Positions 36,686 through 46,187 of a stretch of 47,197 nt of DNA are shown in pieces. The translations under genes and the position numbers were made by a program. Origin of the DNA: Gammaproteobacteria bacterium (GTDB lineage Bacteria; Pseudomonadota; Gammaproteobacteria; Steroidobacterales; Steroidobacteraceae). The stretch lies in contig JABCZO010000033.1 in the NCBI GenBank assembly GCA_013289615.1, forward strand, positions 1 to 47,197, in the 5' to 3' direction. Numbering within the stretch: position 1 is the first letter of the stretch; each line of letters begins with the position of its first letter. Under the pieces are notes generated by a model. The model was not told the DNA's origin, searched no databases, and saw only the letters and a program-made list of their open reading frames with translations.

Positions 36686-37809
36686 CCGAGCAGATTGCGC
36701 AGCGTCTGCAGGTACATCGCGTGCAGCGTGTCGACATCCTCGATACGCACGCATTCGTTCACCTTGTGGATACTGGCGTTGACGACGCCAAGCTCTACCA
36801 CCTGCGCACCCATCGGCGCGATGAAGCGCCCGTCTGAGGTGCCGCCGCCGGTGGATAGGGCGGCCTCGCGCCCCGTGACCGTGCGCACGGCGGCGCACAC
36901 CGCGCTCGAGAGCGCACCGGGCGGGGTATAGAACGGCTCGCCGGACAGGTACCACTCGAGCGTGTACTTCACCCGGTGGCGCGCGAGCACCCGTTCGACG
37001 CTGCGCTTGAGCTCATCGAGCGTCTGCACCGGCGAATAGCGCAGGTTGAAGCGCGCCTTGAGCTCGCCGGGAATCACATTCGGAGCGCCGGTACCGGCGT
37101 TGAGGTTCGACACCTGGAAGGTCGTGGGCTGGAAATACTCATTGCCCTGGTCCCAGACACGGCTCGACAGTTCGGCCAGCGCCGGGGCGAAGCGGTGGAT
37201 TGGATTATCGGCAAACTGCGGGTAGGCGATGTGGCCCTGCACGCCGTGCACCGTGAGGCGGCCGGAGAGTGAGCCGCGCCGGCCGATCTTGATGGTATCG
37301 CCGATCAGGGTTTCGCTCGAGGGCTCGCCGACGATGCACCAGTCGATGCGCTCGCCGCGTGCGCGCAGCGCCTCGACCACCCGCCGGGTGCCGTCCACCG
37401 ACGGGCCTTCCTCGTCGCTGGTGATCAGGAACGCGACCGCACCGCGATGATCCGGGCGCTCGGCGACGAAGCTTTCGGCCGCGGTCAGCATGGCCGCCAG
37501 CCCGCTCTTCATGTCGGCCGCACCGCGGCCGTACAGCACACCGTCGCGGATCTCGGGCTTGAACGGATCGGAGCGCCATTCATCGAGCGGGCCGGTTGGC
37601 ACGACGTCGGTGTGTCCGGCAAAGCACAGCAGCGGTGCGCCATTGCCGCGCCGCGCCCATAGGTTGTCGACGCTGCCGTAGCGCAGCCGCTCGACCTGAA
37701 ACCCTATACCGCTCAGTCGGCTGGCCATGATCTCCTGGCAGCCCTCGTCGGCCGGTGTCACCGAGGCGCGGGACATCAGCTCATGGGTCAGGGCGAGCGT
37801 GGCGGACAT
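36682..37809 (-). CDS. dapE: Succinyl-diaminopimelate desuccinylase
   Basis: Zinc-dependent M20-family hydrolase that frees LL-diaminopimelate for lysine and peptidoglycan synthesis; 375 residues. [13 protein letters not shown] and [14 protein letters not shown] supply the first metal ligands, [11 protein letters not shown] the catalytic Glu pair, and [15 protein letters not shown] the last family motif. ATG 37809 ([12 protein letters not shown]) has GGGGAGGAG six bases upstream. The gene lies between the two phoU copies on the opposite strand. dapD follows about 3 kb away, so the lysine pathway genes are near but not in one operon. Confidence 0.96.
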   Translation of the reverse strand: MSATLALTHELMSRASVTPADEGCQEIMASRLSGIGFQVERLRYGSVDNLWARRGNGAPLLCFAGHTDVVPTGPLDEWRSDPFKPEIRDGVLYGRGAADMKSGLAAMLTAAESFVAERPDHRGAVAFLITSDEEGPSVDGTRRVVEALRARGERIDWCIVGEPSSETLIGDTIKIGRRGSLSGRLTVHGVQGHIAYPQFADNPIHRFAPALAELSSRVWDQGNEYFQPTTFQVSNLNAGTGAPNVIPGELKARFNLRYSPVQTLDELKRSVERVLARHRVKYTLEWYLSGEPFYTPPGALSSAVCAAVRTVTGREAALSTGGGTSDGRFIAPMGAQVVELGVVNASIHKVNECVRIEDVDTLHAMYLQTLRNLLG

Positions 37810-37832
37810 TGGGCTCCTCCCCAAAGATCACG

Positions 37833-37858
37833 GGCGCCTTATACGGGTCATAAGCGCC
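37833..37858. repeat. Inverted repeat in the dapE leader / promoter
   Basis: GGCGCCTTAT (37833-37842) and ATAAGCGCC (37850-37858) form a 9-bp stem with one bulged base and a 7-base loop. It lies 24 bases upstream of the dapE start, so it could be an operator or a 5' leader hairpin for dapE, or the end of an earlier transcript. Confidence 0.4.
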
Positions 37859-37869
37859 GCCGGCAAGTG

Positions 37870-37902
37870 CTGACACAAATGTGTCATGAGGATCCGTATA
37901 CC
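37870..37902 (+). promoter_or_regulatory. Strong Pho box and -10 element of the second phoU
   Basis: CTGACACAAATGTGTCAT (37870-37887) fits the PhoB consensus of two CTGTCAY-like heptamers around AWAW almost perfectly. TATACC (37897-37902) stands nine bases downstream as a -10. The predicted transcription start is at about 37909, next to the ATG at 37911. The inner 16 bases, TGACACAAATGTGTCA, are also a perfect palindrome. Confidence 0.65.
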
Positions 37903-37910
37903 ATGGTTGG

Positions 37911-38633
37911 ATGAGCACCGAAGGACTCAGTCACCACATCTCCAGTCGCTACAACGCCGACCTCGAGCGGCTGCGCAGCAGCGTGCTCGAGATGGGCGGG
38001 CTGGTGGAGCGGCAGCTGACGCAGGCCATCGGAGGCATCACCGAACCCGACGCCCGCGTGATGGTGCGCGTGGCCCAGGAGGAGCTGCGGGTCAACCAGC
38101 TCGAGCGCTCGATCGACGAGGACTGCAGCCGAATCCTGGCGACCCGCGGGCCGACCGCCTCGGATTTGCGCCTGATCATCACGATCCTGAAAACGATCAC
38201 CGACCTGGAGCGCATCGGCGATGAGGGTGAGAAGGTGGCCGCGATCGCCGCGCGGCTGGCGCTGCGCGAGCGGCCGCATAACCGCTACCGGGAACTGCGC
38301 AATCTCGGCGAGCTGGTGACCGGGATGGTGCACGACACGCTCGACGCGTTCGCGCGCTTCGATACCAAGCTGGCGCTGGAAGTGCTGCGCCGCGACCGCA
38401 CGGTCGACGAGGAATACGAGTCGATCCACCGCCAGAACATTACCTTCATGATGGAGGACCCGCGCTCGATTCGGCGGGCGCTCGACGTCATGTGGGTGGT
38501 ACGATCGCTCGAGCGCATCGGGGATCACGCCAAGAATATCTGCGAGTATCTGATTTACCTGGTGCTCGGTAAGGACGTACGCCATACCAAGATCGACGAG
38601 ATCGAAAAGGAGCTGCTGGCGCCCCGGGGCTGA
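37911..38633 (+). CDS. phoU: Phosphate signalling protein PhoU (copy 2)
   Basis: Second PhoU of 240 residues, similar to copy 1 over its whole length: HHISSRYNADLERLRSSVLEMGG, ERSIDEDCSRILATR, KTITDLERIGDEGEK, HDTLDAFARFD and RSLERIGDHAKNICEYLIYLVLGKDVRHTK. Two three-helix repeats with both metal clusters are intact. It starts at ATG 37911 with no ribosome-binding site and immediately after a predicted PhoB-dependent promoter, so translation may be near-leaderless. It precedes pstB by 40 bp, the common pstB-phoU pairing in reversed order. Confidence 0.94.
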   Translation: MSTEGLSHHISSRYNADLERLRSSVLEMGGLVERQLTQAIGGITEPDARVMVRVAQEELRVNQLERSIDEDCSRILATRGPTASDLRLIITILKTITDLERIGDEGEKVAAIAARLALRERPHNRYRELRNLGELVTGMVHDTLDAFARFDTKLALEVLRRDRTVDEEYESIHRQNITFMMEDPRSIRRALDVMWVVRSLERIGDHAKNICEYLIYLVLGKDVRHTKIDEIEKELLAPRG

Positions 38634-38673
38634 AGGCGCTTGCGACCTTTGCCGACCGTAGCTGTATGAATTT

Positions 38674-39591
38674 ATGGAACAATTGGTGAGAAACAAGCCG
38701 CCCGAATCCGATCCCGCCGGCTTTATGCCGGTGTCCGATATCGACACCGGGGTGATTCCGATCCGCACCAGCGGACGCGGCATGTTGCAGGTGGCGGTGG
38801 ATGAGACGCGGCGCACGGCGGCGCTGAAGGCCCCGGTGAAGGCGCGGGCCGAGGCGCTGGATTTTTTCTACGGCGACCTGAAGGCGCTCAAGAACCTCAA
38901 CATGGACATCCGCGAGAAGCAGGTCACGGCGCTGATCGGGCCCTCCGGTTGCGGCAAGACCACGTTCCTGCGCTGCTTCAATCGCATGCATGACCTGACG
39001 CCCGGCACCCGCTACGAGGGCCGCATCATGCTGCTACCGGAGGAAATCAACCTGGTCGCCCGCAACATCGATCCGATCGAAGTGCGCATGCGCATCGGCA
39101 TGGTGTTCCAGAAGCCCAATCCGTTTCCGAAGTCGATCTTCGAGAACGTCGCTTACGGCCTGCGCATCCGCGGCGTTCGATCGCAGATACGCATCCAGGA
39201 AGAGGTCGAGAAGGCGCTGCGCGGGGCGGCGCTTTGGGATGAGGTGAAGGACCGCCTCCCCAACTCGGCGCTGTCGCTGTCCGGCGGCCAGCAGCAGCGG
39301 CTGTGCATCGCGCGCGCGCTCGCCACCAGCCCGGAGATGCTGCTGTTCGACGAGCCGACCTCGGCGCTCGACCCGATCGCTACCGCGCGCATCGAGGAGC
39401 TGATCGCCGCGCTGCGCGAGCAGGTCACGGTGCTGATCGTCACGCACAACATGCAGCAGGCGGCGCGGGTGTCCGACTACACCGCGTTCATGTATCTGGG
39501 CGAACTGATCGAGTTCGACGAGACCTCGCGGATCTTTACCAACCCGGGGCAGAAGGCCACGGAAGACTACATCACCGGGCGCTACGGCTGA
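38674..39591 (+). CDS. pstB: Phosphate ABC transporter ATP-binding protein PstB
   Basis: ATPase of the high-affinity phosphate importer, 305 residues. Walker A GPSGCGKT (89-96), Q-loop [10 protein letters not shown], signature LSGGQQQR (202-209), Walker B LLFDEP (223-228), H-loop [13 protein letters not shown] and the PstB C-terminus YLGELIEF...EDYITGRYG are all standard. From ATG 38674 it carries about 50 residues before the usual start, with no ribosome-binding site; ATG 38725 or 38779 would be shorter alternatives. pstS, pstC and pstA are not in the window, so the transporter's other parts must be encoded elsewhere. Confidence 0.95.
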   Translation: MEQLVRNKPPESDPAGFMPVSDIDTGVIPIRTSGRGMLQVAVDETRRTAALKAPVKARAEALDFFYGDLKALKNLNMDIREKQVTALIGPSGCGKTTFLRCFNRMHDLTPGTRYEGRIMLLPEEINLVARNIDPIEVRMRIGMVFQKPNPFPKSIFENVAYGLRIRGVRSQIRIQEEVEKALRGAALWDEVKDRLPNSALSLSGGQQQRLCIARALATSPEMLLFDEPTSALDPIATARIEELIAALREQVTVLIVTHNMQQAARVSDYTAFMYLGELIEFDETSRIFTNPGQKATEDYITGRYG

Positions 39592-39634
39592 TCGGGGCGC
39601 GCCCGAGAGAAGATCCGCCGAGAGGCGTGCGAAT

Positions 39635-39708
39635 TGCAGATGGATATACGTATCAGGGAGAATTTTTTGTAATTAAAAAATTCTCCCTAATACGTATATC
39701 CCTCTGTA
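39635..39708. repeat. Long AT-rich inverted repeat between pstB and dapD
   Basis: Left arm 39642-39668 and right arm 39675-39701 are 27-bp inverted copies with a single mismatch (C39654 opposite A39689) around the loop GTAATT. Allowing two more non-Watson-Crick positions, the arms extend to 34 bp (39635-39668 and 39675-39708). The arms contain GGATATACGTAT and AGGGAGAATTTTTT. The block is far richer in A+T than the genome around it. It stands between convergent genes, so it could act as a bidirectional terminator or be a miniature inverted-repeat (MITE-like) element. Confidence 0.85.
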
Positions 39709-39784
39709 TTTTCCAAACCTATCGAAGATCTACACCGTGCGAGCCGAGGTCAGGCGCAGCGCCAGGGGTTGGTGTCCGCGGTGG

Positions 39785-40612
<828 letters not shown>

Positions 40613-40774
40613 GTGCCGCCGATCGATTGCAAAGGCGCGCATGCTTACCCGAGCCGGGCCGTTCCGTCCAGTCAGCCGTGTCGGAAGCTTGCACCGGACC
40701 GCCTCCTGCTGGACTACGGCGGTGCCAGCGTGCTCCTATAGCCCCCGCCAGACGCAGTTGGCTACGGTCAGCCG

Positions 40775-41581
40775 ATGCCAACCCGTAATGCGATGAATCA
40801 GACGGTAACGCCGATCAAAACCAGCCCTGACAGCGCCCTTGAGCCCAGGCCCGCGCTCCGCAGTTCGCTCGCGGGTCACGCGCTGTACCTGGACATCGAC
40901 GGCACCATCCTCGATCTTGCACCCAGTCCGGAAGCCGTGGAGGTGCCGGTGTGGATGGTGCCGCTGCTGCAGCGCCTGTCGCGCAAGCTCGACGGCGCGG
41001 TCGCGTTCGTCAGCGGCCGTCCGATCGCGGCGATCGACCTGCTGTTCCGCCCGTTGAGCTTTCCGGCGGTGGGCGTGCACGGCGGCGAGGTGCGCACGCC
41101 GAACGGGGAGATCCTGGTCGACGAACAGCTCACTGCCGAGCTGCAGGCAGCCGAGCCGCTGCTGCGGGAGGCGATCGGCCGGATCCGCGGCGTGCAACTG
41201 GAGAACAAGCGCAGTGTCATCGCGCTGCACTATCGCAACGTGCCGGAGCGCGGCCGCGAGGTGCTGAAGGTCGCGGAGCTGATTGTCGGCAGCCTGGGCA
41301 GCCAGTTCAGCGTGCTGATGGGCAAGTGCGTGGTCGAGATCCGCCCGCGCCACCTGACCAAGGGTTCGGCGATGCGCCGGCTGATGGAACGGGCGCCGTT
41401 TCGCGACCGCATTCCGATTTTTGCCGGCGATGACACGACCGACGAGGATGCCTTCGAGGTCGTCAACGGCCTCGGCGGCATCAGCCTGCGGATCGGCGAG
41501 GAGGCGCCGACCGCGGCAAAATTCCGGCTGGCAAGTCCCGACCAGCTGCGCGGCTGGCTGCTGGAAGTGGCGGACGCCTGA
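40775..41581 (+). CDS. otsB: Trehalose-6-phosphate phosphatase
   Basis: HAD-family phosphatase that turns trehalose 6-phosphate into trehalose; 268 residues. The nucleophile motif is LDIDGTIL. FVSGRP is motif II, GVHGGEVRTPNG belongs to the cap domain, KCVVEIRPRHLTKGSAM carries the motif III lysine and FAGDDTTDEDAFE is motif IV. ATG 40775 is used; ATG 40793 is equally possible, since neither has a ribosome-binding site. The synthase gene otsA, usually adjacent, is absent from the window. The GH15 gene follows 37 bp later, probably on the same transcript. Confidence 0.93.
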   Translation: MPTRNAMNQTVTPIKTSPDSALEPRPALRSSLAGHALYLDIDGTILDLAPSPEAVEVPVWMVPLLQRLSRKLDGAVAFVSGRPIAAIDLLFRPLSFPAVGVHGGEVRTPNGEILVDEQLTAELQAAEPLLREAIGRIRGVQLENKRSVIALHYRNVPERGREVLKVAELIVGSLGSQFSVLMGKCVVEIRPRHLTKGSAMRRLMERAPFRDRIPIFAGDDTTDEDAFEVVNGLGGISLRIGEEAPTAAKFRLASPDQLRGWLLEVADA

Positions 41582-41618
41582 GCACAGCACCGATCCGACG
41601 TGTGAGAATCGAGCGCCT

Positions 41619-43409
41619 ATGAGCATCGCAACTCTGGACCTGGCCATGACCGGAAATTGCCAGGTCGCCTCCCTGATCGACGGCAACGGCACGCATGTAT
41701 GGACCTGTATGCCCCGATTCGACGGCGATCCGGTGTTCAGCGACCTGATGGCGGGCTCGGAGGAGCCCGGCCGGCACGGCCGCTGGGCCATCGAACTGCT
41801 CGAACAGGCCTCGAGCAGCCAGATGTACGAACGCAATACCGCCATCGTCGAGACCACATTGACCGATAGCCATGGTGCGGTGCTGGTGATCAGCGATTTC
41901 TGTCCGCGCTTCCGCCAGTACGATCGCAATTTCCGTCCGGCGATGCTGGTGCGCATCGTGCGCCGCCTGAGCGGCCGGCCGCGCCTGCGCATGATCCTTG
42001 CGCCGGCCGAGAACTACGGCGAGCGCCTGCGCCCCAGCACCGCCGGTTCGCATCACATCCGCTACGCCGGCCGCGACCACGATCTGCGCCTGACCACCAA
42101 CGCCAGCATCGCGATGATCCGCGAACAGCGCGTGTTCGTGCTCGAGGACACGCTGGCCTTCATCTTCGGGCCGGATGAGACCGTGCATGAGTCGGTGACG
42201 TTGCTGTCGCAGCGGCTGCTCGATGCGACGCGCGACTACTGGAACGACTGGGTACGCAGCCTTGCGGTGCCATTTGAATGGCAGGAGGCGGTGATTCGGG
42301 CCGCGATCACCCTCAAGCTGTGCAGTTATGAGGATACCGGGGCGATCATCGCCGCGATCACCACCTCGATCCCCGAGAGCGCCAACAGCGGCCGCAACTG
42401 GGACTATCGCTATTGCTGGATCCGAGACACCTATTTCACCGTCCAGGCACTCAACCGGCTCGGCGCGACCCGCACGATGGAGGGTTACCTGCGCTTCATC
42501 CAGAACCTCACCGCCACGCCGCCAGTGCGCCTGCAGCCCTGCTATGGCATCGACGGCGATCTGCGACTCGACGAGACCATCGTGCCGCACCTGCCCGGTT
42601 ATCGCGGCATGGGGCCGGTGCGCGTCGGCAATGCCGCCTACGCGCAGGTGCAGCACGATGTCTACGGCGCTGCGATCCTCGCGGTGACGCAGAGTTTCTT
42701 CGATCAGCGCCTGGTTCGTCGCGGCACCGAGGCGCTGTTTACGACACTCGAGCCGCTGGGCGAGCAGTCGCTGGCCGAGTTCGGGCAGCCGGACGCGGGC
42801 ATCTGGGAATACCGCGGCCGTAGCGCGGTGCATACCTTCTCCTCGGCGGTATGCTGGGCGGCGGCCGACCGCCTGGCGCGCATCGCCGGGCGGTTGGGAC
42901 TGTCGGCACGGGAAAAATACTGGCGCGAGCGCGAGCGCGATATGGGTAAGCGCATACGCGCCGCGGCCTGGTCCAAGTCGATGAGCAGTTTCACCACCAC
43001 CTTCGATGGCGACAGTGTCGATGCGAGCCTGCTGCTGCTGGCGGAGCTCGGTGTAGTCGACTGGTCCGATCCGATGTACATCGCCACCGTGGAGCGCGTC
43101 GGCAACACCTTGCGCCGTGGTGCGTTCCTCGCGCGTTACGCCGAACCCGACGATTTCGGTATGCCCGAGGTCGCCTTCAGCGTCTGCACTTTCTGGTACA
43201 TCAACGCGCTCTGGAGTATCGGCCGCAAGGCTGAGGCGCGCGAGCTGTTCTGCGAGATGCTCCAACGCCGCAACGGCGTCGGCCTGATGTCGGAGGATCT
43301 GGCACCGGGCAGCGGCGAGATGTGGGGCAACTATCCGCAGACCTACAGCATGGTCGGCATCGTCAATTGCGCGATGCGGCTGTCGCGCTCCTGGGAAGAC
43401 GCGCTCTGA
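41619..43409 (+). CDS. Glycoside hydrolase family 15 protein (glucoamylase/trehalase-like)
   Basis: Cytoplasmic GH15 hydrolase of 596 residues. The N-terminal beta-sandwich (about 1-220) begins SIATLDLAMTGNCQVASLIDGNGTHVWTCMPRFD. The alpha/alpha-barrel has NWDYRYCWIRDTYFTVQAL, then DAGIWEYRG with the likely catalytic acid Glu, DASLLLLAELG, and GEMWGNYPQTYSMVG with the likely base Glu. In many GH15 proteins the last motif is GNFPQAFSH; here the His is Met. GH15 genes beside otsB are common; known members act on alpha-glucans or trehalose, so a trehalose or maltooligosaccharide substrate is likely but not settled. Confidence 0.9.
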   Translation: MSIATLDLAMTGNCQVASLIDGNGTHVWTCMPRFDGDPVFSDLMAGSEEPGRHGRWAIELLEQASSSQMYERNTAIVETTLTDSHGAVLVISDFCPRFRQYDRNFRPAMLVRIVRRLSGRPRLRMILAPAENYGERLRPSTAGSHHIRYAGRDHDLRLTTNASIAMIREQRVFVLEDTLAFIFGPDETVHESVTLLSQRLLDATRDYWNDWVRSLAVPFEWQEAVIRAAITLKLCSYEDTGAIIAAITTSIPESANSGRNWDYRYCWIRDTYFTVQALNRLGATRTMEGYLRFIQNLTATPPVRLQPCYGIDGDLRLDETIVPHLPGYRGMGPVRVGNAAYAQVQHDVYGAAILAVTQSFFDQRLVRRGTEALFTTLEPLGEQSLAEFGQPDAGIWEYRGRSAVHTFSSAVCWAAADRLARIAGRLGLSAREKYWRERERDMGKRIRAAAWSKSMSSFTTTFDGDSVDASLLLLAELGVVDWSDPMYIATVERVGNTLRRGAFLARYAEPDDFGMPEVAFSVCTFWYINALWSIGRKAEARELFCEMLQRRNGVGLMSEDLAPGSGEMWGNYPQTYSMVGIVNCAMRLSRSWEDAL

Positions 43410-43479
43410 TGGCGCGCGTCGGCCAGCAGTGCCAGCAGGCGCTTGCACGGATACGCCTGCAGCCGCGCCAGAGCCTGCT

Positions 43480-46179
43480 TTATGCCAGGCGCCGGTCGAG
43501 CGCCTCGGACAGATGCACCCGCAGGCGTTCCGCGGCGGCCTCATCCAGCGGCCGCTGTTCCCGATCCGTCAGGTAGAACACATCCTCGGCGCGCTCACCG
43601 AGCGTGCTGATCTTGGCCGCGTGCAGATCGACACGCTCCTCCCACAGTACCTTGCCGACATCGCACAGCAGGCCAGGCCGGTCAGCGGCGGTGAGTTCGA
43701 GCACCGAACGGCGATTGCGTTCGTCCACCGTGATGGCGATCTGGGTCGGCGTCTTGAATACACGCATCTGTCGCGTGGCGCGTCGCGACACCGCCAGCCG
43801 TGCCTCCTCCGGGCGTTGCAGCGAGCCCCACAATGCCTGCTCGATCTCCATCAGCCGCTCGCGGTCGGTGATCGCCGAGCCGTCATCTTCCAGCACGTGG
43901 TAGGAGTCGAGTGAAAAGCCGTTACCCACCGGGGTGATACGGGCATCGAGGATGTTGAGGCCGAGTTGGTCGAGCACCGCGGTGGCGCGGGCGAAGCCGT
44001 GGCGGCGGTGCGGCGCGTAGATCATGACCCCGGTGGTGCCACGTTCGGTCTGCGACTCGACCGACACCAGCGCCTCATCGGCGTTGGCATCGCCGGTCGC
44101 CAGCGCGCGCGTATGCCGGGCGATCGCCTCGGCGCCGTGGCGCATGAAATACGCGGTCGGCAGGCGCGACCAGGTACGATCGATCATCTCCGGCGACACG
44201 CCGGCGCCGCGCAGCAGCGCACGTGCCGAGGCCTGGATCTCGCGCACCAGCTCGTCCTGATCGACCGGCGTCTCCAGGCCGCGCCGCAGTGCGCGCTTCA
44301 CCACCTCGTAGAATTCGTGGAACAGCGACGCCTTCCAGGAATTCCACAGCTTCGGATTGGTGCCGCGCACGTCGGCGCAGGTGAGCACGAACAGGTAGTC
44401 CAGGTGCACCTCATCGCCGACGGTGCGCGCAAACGCGGTGATCACCTGCGGATCGCCGATGTCCTGCTTCTGTGCGGTCATCGACAGCAGCAGGTGGTTC
44501 TTGACCAGCCAGGCCACCAGCCGTGCGTCGTAGCGCGACATGCCCTGTTCGAGGCAGAAAGCCTCGGCGTCGACCGAGCCAAGATCCGAGTGGTCGCCGC
44601 CGCGGCCCTTGGCGATATCGTGAAACAACGCGCCCAGGTAGGCGATCTCGTGCTTGGGCAACTGCTGCATGATGGCCGACACGCGCGGCAGCTCGTGGTC
44701 GAATTCGCTAATGGCGAAGCGGCGCAGGTTGCTCACCACGAACAGCGAATGCGCATCGACCGTGTAGGTATGGAACAGATCGTACTGCATGCGGCCGATA
44801 ACGCGCCCGAACGCCGGAATATAGCGGCCGAGCACGCCGTAATCGTTCATGCGCCGCAGCTCGTGCGTCACCCCGCGCGGCGCGCGCAGGATCTCGAGGA
44901 ACAGGCGGTGATTGCGCGGATTCTGGCGGAACTCCTCGTCGATCAGCCACAGATTGCGTACCACCGCGCGGATGGTACCGGCGCGCACGCCGCGGATCTG
45001 CGGGTTCTGCTGCAGCAGCACGAACAGTTCCAGCAGCGCCGACGGGTGGCGGCCGAAAACGTCCTCGTTGACCGCCTCCAGGTAGTCGTTGTGCACCTGG
45101 AAGCGCGGATTGAGCGGCTGCGGCGGCTGATCGTCGGAGAGGATCGCCTCGCGGAACAGCTGCAGCAGCAGCTCATTGAGCAGCGTGACGTCGATGATGG
45201 TGCGGTAGTAGCGCTGCATCAGCTGTTCGACCGCGAGCGTATAGGAGGCATCCTCGTAGCCGAAGCTGCGCGCCAGCTTGATCTGGTAGTCGAACAGCAG
45301 CCGGTCCTCGTGACGGCCGGTCAGCACGTGCAGGCCGAAGCGCACCTTCCACAGGAACGCCTGCGCCGCCGTCAGCCGCCGCAGTTCCGACGGCGTCAGG
45401 AATCCGTAGCCGACCAGCTCGTCGAGCGACTCGGCGCCGAACTGGCGCTTCGCCACCCAGGCGATGGTCTGCAGATCGCGCAGGCCGCCGGGGCCGGTCT
45501 TGACATTCGGTTCCAGGTTGTAGGCGGTGTCGTTGGCCTTCAGGCGCCGGTCGTGCTGCTCGCGCACCTTGGCCTCGAAGAATTCGCGCACCGGCCAGAC
45601 GCGATCGGGCGCCAGCGCAACGCGCATTTCGGCCACCAGTTCGCCAGAGCCTGCCAGGCGCCGCGATTCCATCAGCGTCGTCATCACGCCGACGTCGGCG
45701 GCGCTCTCCTCGGCGCACTCGGACACGGTGCGTACGCTGTGGCCGACCTCCAGGCCGATATCCCACAGGAAGGAGACCAGGCGCTCGACCGTGGCGCGTT
45801 CAACCTCGGCCAGCGGTGCCGGCACCAGCACCAGGAAATCCACGTCCGAGTACGGATGCAGCTCGCCGCGCCCATAGCCGCCCACTGCGACCAGCGCCAG
45901 GCGGCCGGCCAGATCCGGATCGAGGCGCTGCCTCCACAGCGCGCACAGCAGCAGGTCGGTAAAGCGGGCGCGGGCACGCACCAGACCCTCGACCGGCTCT
46001 TCTTCGAAGAACCGCGTGCGCAGCTCTTCCTGAGCCAGCGCCAGCAGGCTGCGGCAGCTGTCGGCATCGCCACTGGAATCGGCCAGCAGCCCCGGCAGCC
46101 GATTGAGCAGCGGCCAGTCCAGCGGCGCGGGGCTGCGCAGCGGAGCGTCGTCGAGCACCGTTGAATCGGGAACCGCCAA
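43480..46179 (-). CDS. glnD: Bifunctional PII uridylyltransferase / uridylyl-removing enzyme
   Basis: Nitrogen sensor that uridylylates PII proteins when glutamine is low and removes UMP when it is high; 899 residues, standard length. Nucleotidyltransferase site GGYGRGELHPYSDVDFLVL (about 100-118), the GPGGLRDLQTIAW segment, HD domain LFHDIAKGRGGDHSDLG with the removing activity, and two C-terminal ACT domains (about 700-890) that bind glutamine. The start is TTG 46179 with AGGG upstream, nine bases after the map stop, so it is cotranscribed with map as in E. coli. It ends 70 bp from the convergent GH15 gene. Confidence 0.96.
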   Translation of the reverse strand: MAVPDSTVLDDAPLRSPAPLDWPLLNRLPGLLADSSGDADSCRSLLALAQEELRTRFFEEEPVEGLVRARARFTDLLLCALWRQRLDPDLAGRLALVAVGGYGRGELHPYSDVDFLVLVPAPLAEVERATVERLVSFLWDIGLEVGHSVRTVSECAEESAADVGVMTTLMESRRLAGSGELVAEMRVALAPDRVWPVREFFEAKVREQHDRRLKANDTAYNLEPNVKTGPGGLRDLQTIAWVAKRQFGAESLDELVGYGFLTPSELRRLTAAQAFLWKVRFGLHVLTGRHEDRLLFDYQIKLARSFGYEDASYTLAVEQLMQRYYRTIIDVTLLNELLLQLFREAILSDDQPPQPLNPRFQVHNDYLEAVNEDVFGRHPSALLELFVLLQQNPQIRGVRAGTIRAVVRNLWLIDEEFRQNPRNHRLFLEILRAPRGVTHELRRMNDYGVLGRYIPAFGRVIGRMQYDLFHTYTVDAHSLFVVSNLRRFAISEFDHELPRVSAIMQQLPKHEIAYLGALFHDIAKGRGGDHSDLGSVDAEAFCLEQGMSRYDARLVAWLVKNHLLLSMTAQKQDIGDPQVITAFARTVGDEVHLDYLFVLTCADVRGTNPKLWNSWKASLFHEFYEVVKRALRRGLETPVDQDELVREIQASARALLRGAGVSPEMIDRTWSRLPTAYFMRHGAEAIARHTRALATGDANADEALVSVESQTERGTTGVMIYAPHRRHGFARATAVLDQLGLNILDARITPVGNGFSLDSYHVLEDDGSAITDRERLMEIEQALWGSLQRPEEARLAVSRRATRQMRVFKTPTQIAITVDERNRRSVLELTAADRPGLLCDVGKVLWEERVDLHAAKISTLGERAEDVFYLTDREQRPLDEAAAERLRVHLSEALDRRLA

Positions 46180-46187
46180 GTGAGCCC

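Noticed and set aside
39642..39701. Ordinary Rho-independent terminator after pstB
   Set aside because: The T-run lies inside the stem next to the loop and no U-tract follows the hairpin, so it is reported as an inverted repeat instead.
43966..46164. 732-residue open frame on the plus strand
   Set aside because: Antisense shadow of glnD; rich in Arg/Gln/His with no recognisable domain.
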